DNA from: Tepidimonas fonticaldi
Lineage (GTDB): Bacteria; Pseudomonadota; Gammaproteobacteria; Burkholderiales; Burkholderiaceae_C
Length of the DNA: 64,000 nucleotides
NCBI RefSeq assembly: GCF_007556755.1
Contig: NZ_VJOO01000002.1
Span: 1 to 64,000 of the forward strand
Reading direction: 5' to 3'
Position numbers and translations under genes: made by a program. The notes under the pieces are model-generated. The model was not told where the DNA came from, searched no databases, and saw nothing but the letters and a program-made list of their open reading frames with translations. This document shows, one piece after another, positions 18,674-26,048 of the stretch; positions within the stretch are counted from its first letter, which is position 1, and each line of letters starts with the position of its first letter.

Positions 18674-19837
18674 ATGTCCGATTTGAGTCTTCCATTGCAG
18701 CAGGCGAAAAGCCAACTGCCGGTGTCCGTGTATTTCGACGAGGCGCTGTTCCGGCGCGAGCTGGAGACGATCTTTCAGTCCGGGCCCCGCTACGTGGGGC
18801 ACGCCAATGCGGTTCCAAACGTCGGGGATTATTTTGCGCTGCCGCAGGAGGGTGAGGGCCGCGCGCTGGTGCGCACCGAGCGCGGCGTGGAGCTGGTCAG
18901 CAACGTCTGCCGCCACCGGCAGGCCGTGATGCTCAAAGGCCGCGGCAACCTCAACCACGAGGGCCAGGCGCACGCGGGCGGGCACATCGTCTGCCCGCTG
19001 CACCGCTGGACCTACAGCGGCGGCCTGGGCCAGAACCTGCCCACGGGCACGCTGATCGGGGCGCCCCACTTCGCGCAGGATCCGTGCCTGAACCTGCAGC
19101 GCTGGAAGCTGCGCGAATGGAACGGCCTGCTGTTCGAGGACAACGGCCGCGACATCGCCGCCGACCTGCGCGCGATGCAGGTGGCCGATGTGTTCAACTT
19201 CGACGGCATGGTGCTCGGCCACGTCGAGCTGCACGAGTGCAACTACAACTGGAAGACCTTCATCGAGGTCTATCTGGAGGACTACCACGTCGTGCCTTTC
19301 CACCCGGGGCTGGGCAATTTCGTCACCTGCGACGATCTGCGCTGGCAGTTTGCACCCGAGTTTTCGGTGCAGACCGTGGGCGTGCAAAACCTGGCCGCGA
19401 AGGCCGGCAGCCCGGTGTACGAACGCTGGCACGAGGTGCTGATGCGCCACCGCGAGGGCCGCCTGCCCGAGCACGGCGCGGTGTGGCTGACCTACTACCC
19501 GCACATCATGGTCGAGTGGTATCCGCACGTGCTGACGGTCTCCACGCTGCACCCGATCGCGGTGGACAAGACGCTCAACCTGGTGGAGTTCTACTATCCG
19601 GAAGAGATCGCCGCCTTCGAGCCCGAGTTCATGGAAGCGCAGCGCGCCGCCTACATGGAGACGGCCATCGAAGACGACGAAATCGCCGAGCGCATGGACG
19701 CCGGCCGCAAGGCGCTGCTGCAGCGCGGCACCAGCGAGGTCGGCCCCTACCAGAGCCCGATGGAAGACGGCATGCAGCACTTCCACGAGTGGTACCGGGC
19801 CCGCATGGGGATGCCGGTCGGCGGCGCCGGAGGCTGA
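18674..19837 (+). CDS. Rieske non-haem iron oxygenase, alpha subunit family
   Basis: A 387-residue ring-hydroxylating-oxygenase-type protein. The Rieske [2Fe-2S] ligands are Cys79 and His81 in CRHRQ, and Cys107 and His110 in CPLHRW. The mononuclear iron site is formed by His205 and His210 in DYHVVPFHPGL, with Asp203 as the likely bridging residue; the third ligand is not identified. The C-terminal part is acidic. The ATG at 18674 is preceded by GAGG 11 nt upstream; that GAGG lies in the 3' strand of the 6S-like closing stem. No ferredoxin or reductase gene is adjacent, so the redox partner and substrate are unknown. The gene lies opposite the isoprenoid operon. Confidence 0.85.
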   Translation: MSDLSLPLQQAKSQLPVSVYFDEALFRRELETIFQSGPRYVGHANAVPNVGDYFALPQEGEGRALVRTERGVELVSNVCRHRQAVMLKGRGNLNHEGQAHAGGHIVCPLHRWTYSGGLGQNLPTGTLIGAPHFAQDPCLNLQRWKLREWNGLLFEDNGRDIAADLRAMQVADVFNFDGMVLGHVELHECNYNWKTFIEVYLEDYHVVPFHPGLGNFVTCDDLRWQFAPEFSVQTVGVQNLAAKAGSPVYERWHEVLMRHREGRLPEHGAVWLTYYPHIMVEWYPHVLTVSTLHPIAVDKTLNLVEFYYPEEIAAFEPEFMEAQRAAYMETAIEDDEIAERMDAGRKALLQRGTSEVGPYQSPMEDGMQHFHEWYRARMGMPVGGAGG

Positions 19838-19946
19838 CCCCCTGCGCCACGATTCCGCCAAGGCCGCCGGGGCCGCCAGGACCACGACGGTCGGCTCCCC
19901 CCCGGCCGCGCCCCCGCGCCGCGAGCGCCCCGCCCAGGCCCTGTGG

Positions 19947-20825
19947 ATGGTCGTGGGCGCGTTCCTGTTCGCCTCCATGGGGGTGTGCATCAAGTTCGCG
20001 TCCAGCCACTTCCACAGCTTCGAGGTGGTGGGCTACCGAGGCCTGATCGGCATGCTCTTTTTGCTGGTGCTGACGCGTTCGCGCGGGGTGTCGCTCGCGA
20101 CGCGCGTGCCGATGATGCACCTGTGGCGCACCATCGTCGGCACCGCCTCGCTGCTGGCGTGGTTCTACGCCATCGCGCAATTGCCGCTGGCCACCGCGAT
20201 GACGCTCAACTACATGAGCAGCGTGTGGGTGGCGGCCTTCCTGCTCGGCGGCGCATTGCTGCTGCAGCGCGGCAGCCAGCCGCTGCGGGACCAGACGCCG
20301 CTGTTCCTGACAGTGCTGGTGGGTTTTGGCGGGGTGGCGCTGGTGCTGCGGCCCACCTTCGACGGGACGGCGGCACTGGGGGGCCTGTCCGGCTTGCTGT
20401 CCGGGCTGACGTCGGCGCTGGCCTATCTGCAGGTCGCCGCCTTGTCCCGCGCGGGCGAGCCGGAGAGCCGGACGGTGTTCTACTTCTCGGTGGGGGCGAC
20501 GCTGGTCGGCTTTGCGGGCACGGCCGTGATCGGGCCCAGCCCGCTCGCCACGCCCCAGGCCCTGTGGCTGATACCCATCGGGCTGCTGGCGGTGCTGGGG
20601 CAGTTGTGCATGACGCGCGCCTACGCCAGCGGGGCGACGCTGGTCGTGGCCAACCTGCAATACTTTGGCATTGCCTTTGCCGCACTGTACGGCTTGGCGG
20701 TGTTTGGCGACCGCCTGCCGCTGACCGGCTGGCTGGGCATGGCGCTGATCGTCGCGAGCGGCATTGCGGCCACCTTTTTGCGCGAACGCGCCGTCCCCAA
20801 GCTGCCGGCCGAGGAACACGCATGA
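19947..20825 (+). CDS. DMT-superfamily permease (EamA domains)
   Basis: A 292-residue inner-membrane transporter with about ten hydrophobic segments, arranged as two EamA repeats (about residues 3-130 and 145-280). Substrate is not predictable; relatives export amino acids, nucleobases or other small metabolites. The first ATG in frame (19947) begins inside what looks like the first helix (MVVGAFLFASMGVCIKFASS). The upstream in-frame codons (RERPAQALW) resemble the N-terminus of family members, so a non-ATG start nearer the Rieske stop is possible. It overlaps the following sulfurtransferase gene by 4 bp. Confidence 0.85.
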   Translation: MVVGAFLFASMGVCIKFASSHFHSFEVVGYRGLIGMLFLLVLTRSRGVSLATRVPMMHLWRTIVGTASLLAWFYAIAQLPLATAMTLNYMSSVWVAAFLLGGALLLQRGSQPLRDQTPLFLTVLVGFGGVALVLRPTFDGTAALGGLSGLLSGLTSALAYLQVAALSRAGEPESRTVFYFSVGATLVGFAGTAVIGPSPLATPQALWLIPIGLLAVLGQLCMTRAYASGATLVVANLQYFGIAFAALYGLAVFGDRLPLTGWLGMALIVASGIAATFLRERAVPKLPAEEHA

Positions 20826-21700
20826 CCACCGATCTGCCCTTCCCCCTCATCGATGCCGCCACCCTGCGCGAGCGGCTGGCGCACGGCCCCACGACGCGGG
20901 TGTTCGACTGCAGCTTCGACCTGGCCGACCCGACGGCGGGGCGAGCCCAGTACCGGGCCGGGCACATCCCCGGGGCGCGGTATGTGCACCTGGACGACGA
21001 CCTGAGCGCCAGAGCGGACGACGAGGCGCCTGCCGCCAGCGGCGGGCGCCACCCCCTGCCCGCGCGCGAGGTGTTCGCCCGGCGACTGCGCGCCTGGGGC
21101 CTGAACCGGGACGAGGCCGTGGTGGTCTACGACCGCCAGGGCGGCATGGTGTGCGGGCGCTTGTGGTGGATGCTGCGCTGGTGCGGGCATGCGCCGGTCG
21201 CCGTGCTGGACGGGGGCTGGGCGGCCTGGGTGGCGGCGGGCGGTGCCGTCGAAACCGGCGACGCCGCCCCTACAACGGCCGGGGACTTTGCCCTCGGCCC
21301 AGAGTTGGTGGCTCTGCGCCGCGCCGACGAGGTGGCGGCCGCCCTCGGCACGCCCGGGCAGACGCTGATCGATGCCCGCGCCACGCCGCGCCACCGCGGG
21401 GAGGTGGAGCCGCTGGACCCCGTGGCGGGCCACATCCCGGGGGCGCTGAACCGGCCGTTCACCGAAAACTTCGACGCCGACGGCCGCTACAAAGCCCCCG
21501 ACCGTCTGCGGGCGGAATTCGACGCCTTGCTGGCGGGGCGCGATCCGGCCACGGTGGTGCACCACTGCGGCAGTGGGGTCAGTGCCGTCCCGAATGTGCT
21601 GGCGATGACGATCGCGGGACTGGGCACGCCGCCCCTGTTTGCCGGCAGTTGGAGCGAGTGGTGCAACACGCCGGGCCTGCCCTGCGCCCGGTCGTGCTGA
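20822..21700 (+). CDS. Thiosulfate/3-mercaptopyruvate sulfurtransferase (tandem rhodanese)
   Basis: A 292-residue protein with two rhodanese domains. The N-terminal, inactive domain runs to about residue 140 (FDCSFDL, YRAGHIPGARYVHLDDDL). The C-terminal catalytic domain has the active-site cysteine in HHCGSGVSA. The CGSGV loop is closer to the 3-mercaptopyruvate type (CGSGVTA) than to the CRKGxT loop of thiosulfate sulfurtransferases. It transfers sulfur from 3-mercaptopyruvate or thiosulfate to an acceptor. The ATG overlaps the stop of the DMT permease (ATGA), so the two are translationally coupled. It converges on the EAL gene. Confidence 0.92.
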   Translation: MTTDLPFPLIDAATLRERLAHGPTTRVFDCSFDLADPTAGRAQYRAGHIPGARYVHLDDDLSARADDEAPAASGGRHPLPAREVFARRLRAWGLNRDEAVVVYDRQGGMVCGRLWWMLRWCGHAPVAVLDGGWAAWVAAGGAVETGDAAPTTAGDFALGPELVALRRADEVAAALGTPGQTLIDARATPRHRGEVEPLDPVAGHIPGALNRPFTENFDADGRYKAPDRLRAEFDALLAGRDPATVVHHCGSGVSAVPNVLAMTIAGLGTPPLFAGSWSEWCNTPGLPCARSC

Positions 21701-21734
21701 AGGACGCGGCCCCAGGCGCGGGGACGCTGGGCCG

Positions 21735-22529
21735 TCAGCCCAACGCGGCCCAGTCCGGCTCGGGCAGCGCTTCGGCCTCGGGCCGCGCGATCAGATAACC
21801 CTGGAACAGCGCCACGCCCATGGCGCGGAGCTGGTCGTACTCCGCGCGGGTTTCCACCCCCTCGGCAATCACCTGCACCCCCAGGGCGGCACAGGTGCCC
21901 AGCACGCCGCCGACGATGGCCTGCCGGGCCCGGTTGCGGTCGATGCCGCGCACCAGCGCCATGTCCAGCTTGACCAACTGGGGCTGGAACTCCGCCAGCA
22001 GATTCAGCCCCGAGTAGCCGGCGCCGAAGTCGTCGATGGCCGTCAAAAAGCCCCGGTCCTGGTAATCGCGCACGATGGACAGCGCGTGCTGCGGATCGCG
22101 GATTTTCTCCGCCTCCGTCATCTCGAAAATGAGGCGCTGGGGGTCGAAGCCGACCTTGTGCGCCGCGGCCAGCGTCAGCCGGATGCAGGTGGCCGGCTCG
22201 TAAACCGCGTTGGGCAAAAAATTGATCGACAGGCGCGTTTGCATGCCCAGGCGCTGGGCGGTGTCGATCGCCAGCACCCGGCAGGTCTGATCGAACCCGT
22301 ACATCTGGTCGGGCCCGACGTTGGCCAACACCTGCCCGGCAGAACGCCCATCGGCCCCCCGGACCAGGGCCTCGTAGGCAAAAACTTCGCGCCGCGCCAC
22401 GTCGACGATCGGCTGAAACGCCATGCGCAGCTCGCCCGCGTATTCGCCAGAGCCCCGGCACCGCACGCAGCCCGCGACGTCGCCCGGCGCCCCCTGAAAG
22501 AACCGCTGAAGGTAGGTTTCGGCATGCAT
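21735..22529 (-). CDS. EAL-domain cyclic-di-GMP phosphodiesterase
   Basis: A 264-residue stand-alone EAL protein predicted to hydrolyse c-di-GMP to pGpG. Catalytic landmarks are present: EALVRG, NFLPN, FEMTE, DDFGAGYSGL, LVKLDM, EGVET and the late FQGYLI. This suggests an active enzyme. There is no GGDEF domain or transmembrane segment. The short N-terminal lead contains GCVRCRGSG, a CxxC pair that could bind metal or sense redox state; this is inference. It lies 7 bp downstream of the dienelactone hydrolase on the same strand, so the two are probably cotranscribed. Confidence 0.9.
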   Translation of the reverse strand: MHAETYLQRFFQGAPGDVAGCVRCRGSGEYAGELRMAFQPIVDVARREVFAYEALVRGADGRSAGQVLANVGPDQMYGFDQTCRVLAIDTAQRLGMQTRLSINFLPNAVYEPATCIRLTLAAAHKVGFDPQRLIFEMTEAEKIRDPQHALSIVRDYQDRGFLTAIDDFGAGYSGLNLLAEFQPQLVKLDMALVRGIDRNRARQAIVGGVLGTCAALGVQVIAEGVETRAEYDQLRAMGVALFQGYLIARPEAEALPEPDWAALG

Positions 22530-22536
22530 GGGGGCA

Positions 22537-23445
22537 TCATACGACGCCGTGTCGCGCCAACCAATCGAGGCAGCGCTTCCAGCCATCCTCGGCGGCTGCC
22601 TGGCGGTAGCTGGGGCGGTAGTCGGCGTGGAAGGCGTGCGGCGCATCGGGATAGACCACGAAGGTGGAGGCCCGCGCCGCCGGGCTGCCCTGCGCCAGGG
22701 CGGCCTGCATGCGCTCGACCGAAGCCAGCGGGATACCCGTGTCGGCCCCGCCGTAGAGCCCGAGCACGGGCGCTTTCAGCTCCCCCACCCGATCGATCGG
22801 ATGCTGGGGCTGCAGGGGCGTGCGCTCGCCCTCCAGGCGGCCGTACCAGGCCACGGCGGCCTTCAGGCGCGGGCTGTGCGCGGCATACAGCCACGTCTGG
22901 CGCCCGCCCCAGCAAAACCCGGTGACGGCAGCCTTCGACAGATCTCCGCCATGGGCGCCCGCCCACACCAGACAGGCGTCCAGGTCGCGCGCCACCTGCG
23001 CATCGGGCACCTGGGAGACGACCTCGGCGATCAGCCGCGCCATCTCGCCATAGCTCTGGGGGTCCCCCTGGCGCACGAACAGCTCCGGCGCCAGCGCCAG
23101 GTAGCCCGCCCGCGCAAAGCGCCGGGCCGTGTCGGCAATGTACTCGTGGACGCCAAAAATCTCGGACAGCACCAGCACGACGGGCAGGCCCGTGCGCCCG
23201 GCGGGTGCGGCGCGGTAGACGGGAATGTGCTCGCCACCCACCGGCACCTGCACCTCACCGGCCACCAGCCCGTCGGCCGGCGTCTTGATGGCAGCCGACG
23301 CGACGATGGGGGCCGCGGCCGCGGCATACCCCACGCCCAGCGCACCGCGCAGGACGGCCCGCCGTGGCACACCCGCGCCGGGACGGGCGTCGAGCAGGGC
23401 ACGCAGATCGCGTTCGTGGTCGGCAGGGGTGTCGGTGACGGGCAT
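22537..23445 (-). CDS. Dienelactone hydrolase family protein with an export signal
   Basis: An alpha/beta hydrolase of 302 residues. The DLH catalytic triad is visible: cysteine nucleophile in GFCWGG, aspartate in YGGADTGIP and histidine in [11 protein letters not shown]. Before the domain lies a twin-arginine-like leader ([25 protein letters not shown]) after about 30 polar residues, suggesting export by Tat, unlike cytoplasmic ClcD enzymes. The ATG at 23445 follows GGAGG at good spacing. Substrate is unknown; classical DLH opens dienelactones in chloroaromatic degradation, but no such pathway genes lie nearby. It appears cotranscribed with the EAL gene and is divergent from the chemoreceptor. 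Confidence 0.88.
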   Translation of the reverse strand: MPVTDTPADHERDLRALLDARPGAGVPRRAVLRGALGVGYAAAAAPIVASAAIKTPADGLVAGEVQVPVGGEHIPVYRAAPAGRTGLPVVLVLSEIFGVHEYIADTARRFARAGYLALAPELFVRQGDPQSYGEMARLIAEVVSQVPDAQVARDLDACLVWAGAHGGDLSKAAVTGFCWGGRQTWLYAAHSPRLKAAVAWYGRLEGERTPLQPQHPIDRVGELKAPVLGLYGGADTGIPLASVERMQAALAQGSPAARASTFVVYPDAPHAFHADYRPSYRQAAAEDGWKRCLDWLARHGVV

Positions 23446-23635
23446 GGCATGGCCTCCAAAACGATACGTGCGGCGCGAGGGTTTGACGCAGGTCAGAATC
23501 GGCGCCTGGGCCTTCGATATCCTGACAGTGCTATTGTCTGGTCTGGCCGCCACGCATCGGCGCACGGGGGATAACCCGGGTGCAAAGCGGGTTTTGCGGC
23601 CCATCCGGCTCGGCCTCCCCCTGACTCACCCATCC

Positions 23636-25219
23636 ATGAACGCTTTGCTGAACCGTCTGCGCCTGACCCAGCGGGTCTTTGCCGTCATCGTCGGCTATCT
23701 GGTCGTGCTCGCCCTCGTGGTCAGTGCCGGGCTGTGGGGGCTGTACACGGCCAAGACCAGCCTGCGCGAGGTGCATGCCCACCGCATGGCGATCAGCGAA
23801 GCACTGGCCACGCTGCTGCGCAACTACTACGACAACCGCTTGCACATCCTCTTGGCGTTCCAGCACGCGCCGGACAGCCCAACCCGCGCGCTGCATGACC
23901 ATCCCACGTCGATGCACTTGGACGTGGTGAAACAGCAACGTGAATCGAACAACCAGGCGCTGAAAACCATCGAATCGATGCTGCCGCAGATGGACGACGA
24001 GGAGCAGCGCCTCTATCAAGCCGTGATGGACGCGCGCAAGGCCTGGCAGGCCAAGCGCGACCAGGCGCTGGAGGCCCTTCGGGCCGAGAACTTTGGCGCC
24101 GAGGTCATGCAGGCCTTTCTGGTGGCCGGCCGCACCGAAGGCGCGGCGTTCGAAGCCGCGATGCAAAAGCTCCGCGATCTGCAGCACCGGCGCGCCGACG
24201 AGGAAGCGAATGCCGCCGAGCGGCGCTACCACTTCAACCTGGCGCTGGTGGTGGCGGTGCTGTTGCTGGGTGCGCTGCCCATGACGGTGCTGATGGTGGC
24301 GACCCAGCGGCGCATGTCCAAGGGTTTTCGCATCGCCGACGAGACGGCCACCGCAATCGCGGCGGGCGACCTGTCGCGCGCCATCGTCCCCGACGGCCGC
24401 GACGAGATCGCCCATGTGCTGCAACAACTGGAGCAGATGCGCCAGGGGCTGCGCGAACTGATCGGCAATGTGGTGTCGGCCGCGGACAGCATCGCCAGTG
24501 CCGCCAGCCAGGTCGCCAGCGGCACACTGGACCTGTCGCAGCGCACCGAGCAGCAGGCCAGCTCGCTGGAGCAGACCGCGTCGGCCACCGAGCAGCTCAA
24601 CAGCACCGTGCACCAGAACGCGGCCAATGCGCGGCAGGCGGACGACATGGCCGAAAAGGCGTCGGCCATCGCCGAGCGCGGCGGGGACGTGGTACGCCAG
24701 GTGGTGCAGACCATGAACGACATCAACGAGTCGTCGCAGCGCATCGCCAACATCATCGGCGTGATCGACGGCATCGCGTTCCAGACCAACATCCTGGCGC
24801 TCAACGCCGCGGTGGAAGCCGCGCGCGCCGGCGAGGCCGGGCGCGGCTTTGCCGTCGTGGCCTCCGAGGTGCGCAATCTGGCCAGCCGCAGCGCCGAGGC
24901 CGCGCGCGAAATCAAGGCCTTGATCAGCGACTCGGTGACCAAGGTGGGGACAGGCAAGGACCAGGTCGATGCCGCCGGCGCGACGATGGCCGAGATCGTC
25001 CACAGCATCGAGCGCGTCACGGAGCTGATGCGCCAGATCGCCACCTCCAGCGCCGAGCAGGCGGATGGGCTGGGGCAAATCAACCAGGCCGTCGCGCTCA
25101 TGGACGGGGTGACGCAGCAAAACGCCGCCTTGGTGGAAGAGGCATCGGCCGCCGCGGCTGCCCTGCGCGAGCAAGCGCAGCAACTGACGCAGCAGGTGGG
25201 GCGCTTCCGCCTGCGTTGA
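23636..25219 (+). CDS. Methyl-accepting chemotaxis protein
   Basis: A 527-residue membrane chemoreceptor. A first TM helix (about residues 13-35) and a second (about 200-225) flank a periplasmic four-helix-bundle sensor. A HAMP segment follows, then a cytoplasmic coiled coil whose tip has the near-invariant hairpin [21 protein letters not shown]. The methylation helices are rich in Ala/Glu/Gln ([17 protein letters not shown] and [16 protein letters not shown]). Ligand is unknown. It is not linked to che genes here. It lacks a C-terminal CheR-binding pentapeptide (it ends VGRFRLR). The ATG at 23636 gives the normal short cytoplasmic start. Confidence 0.93.
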   Translation: MNALLNRLRLTQRVFAVIVGYLVVLALVVSAGLWGLYTAKTSLREVHAHRMAISEALATLLRNYYDNRLHILLAFQHAPDSPTRALHDHPTSMHLDVVKQQRESNNQALKTIESMLPQMDDEEQRLYQAVMDARKAWQAKRDQALEALRAENFGAEVMQAFLVAGRTEGAAFEAAMQKLRDLQHRRADEEANAAERRYHFNLALVVAVLLLGALPMTVLMVATQRRMSKGFRIADETATAIAAGDLSRAIVPDGRDEIAHVLQQLEQMRQGLRELIGNVVSAADSIASAASQVASGTLDLSQRTEQQASSLEQTASATEQLNSTVHQNAANARQADDMAEKASAIAERGGDVVRQVVQTMNDINESSQRIANIIGVIDGIAFQTNILALNAAVEAARAGEAGRGFAVVASEVRNLASRSAEAAREIKALISDSVTKVGTGKDQVDAAGATMAEIVHSIERVTELMRQIATSSAEQADGLGQINQAVALMDGVTQQNAALVEEASAAAAALREQAQQLTQQVGRFRLR

Positions 25220-25247
25220 GAGGGGACGGATGCGGGTCGGGATCTGG

Positions 25248-25253
25248 TAGGCT
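25248..25253 (+). promoter_or_regulatory. -10-like hexamer TAGGCT before the ClpP-like lipoprotein gene
   Basis: TAGGCT ends exactly 6 nt before the ATG at 25260. No Shine-Dalgarno is present, so a leaderless mRNA is predicted. Confidence 0.4.
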
Positions 25254-25259
25254 GGCGCC

Positions 25260-26030
25260 ATGTCCCTGCAACAGCCGCGCCCGGTCCGCGCGTCCGCCCC
25301 GCCGCCCCTCACGGACGGGCGGTTCGCCGCCCGTACCGCCCTTCGCCCGTGGTGGCGGTGGTCGGTTTGGGGGGCGGGCTTGGCGGTGCTCGCCGCGCTG
25401 GCGGGCTGTGGCACGCCGGCACCGCGCCCCGGCGCCGCCTCGGCACCGGCCACGTCGGACCGCGACTTCGGCTACGACGGAGGGTCGGTGACGGCCACGC
25501 AGACGGGTGCGGCCTGCGAGCTGCGCTGGCAGGGTGCGCTCCATGCCGGCGCCGTGCCCCGGTTGCGCCAGGCTCTGGATGCGGTGGACCGGCAGCGCTG
25601 CGAACGCCGCACGCTCGTGCTCGGCGCCGTGGACGGGGCCGTGGGCGAAGCCATCACCATCGGCGCGATGGTGCGCAACCGGGGCTGGGACACGGCGATT
25701 GCGCCCGGGGGTCTGTGCCGCTCCCCCTGCTGGCTGGTGTTTGCCGCCGGCGCCCAGAGGCACATGGCCGATGGCCCGACGCCGGCGCGGGTGGTGTTCA
25801 GCCAGATTCCGCCCGACGCGGACTTTGGCCACCAGACTTGCGCCACCGAACTCAGCCGCGCGCAGCAGTTGACGCTGACGCGCTACCTGCGCGCCATGCT
25901 GCCGCCACCGACCGCGACCGCCGTGTACCAGAAGCTGCTGGCGGCCGACTGCCGCAGCGCCGAGGCGTACGGGCCACAGCAGGCCCGGCTGATCGGGTTG
26001 GCCACCGGGCCGGGCGGCAGCCTGCCCTGA
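25260..26030 (+). CDS. Predicted lipoprotein with a ClpP-like (COG3904-type) domain
   Basis: A 256-residue protein of unknown function. A long basic N-region precedes a hydrophobic stretch ending in the lipobox LAGC (about residue 50), so it is probably a membrane-anchored periplasmic lipoprotein. The rest resembles the COG3904 group, whose fold is ClpP/crotonase-like: LVLGAVDGAVGEAITIGAMV, the small loop LCRSPCWLVFAAGAQRHM, and VVFSQI. The paired cysteines of that loop (CRSPC) are conserved in the group; a Ser-His protease site is not evident. It follows the chemoreceptor by 40 bp with its own short-leader promoter and converges on polA. Confidence 0.72.
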   Translation: MSLQQPRPVRASAPPPLTDGRFAARTALRPWWRWSVWGAGLAVLAALAGCGTPAPRPGAASAPATSDRDFGYDGGSVTATQTGAACELRWQGALHAGAVPRLRQALDAVDRQRCERRTLVLGAVDGAVGEAITIGAMVRNRGWDTAIAPGGLCRSPCWLVFAAGAQRHMADGPTPARVVFSQIPPDADFGHQTCATELSRAQQLTLTRYLRAMLPPPTATAVYQKLLAADCRSAEAYGPQQARLIGLATGPGGSLP

Positions 26031-26048
26031 CCCGTGGGCAGCGCGCCT

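Noticed and set aside
18504-18686. A 60-codon ORF across the 6S-like region
   Set aside because: No ribosome binding site precedes its ATG, it overlaps the Rieske start, and its residues (Pro/Arg/Ser-rich) look random.
21701-21734. Imperfect hairpin between the convergent sulfurtransferase and EAL genes
   Set aside because: The stem CGGCCCCAG/CTGGGCCG has a bulge and no T-tract; evidence for a terminator is too weak.
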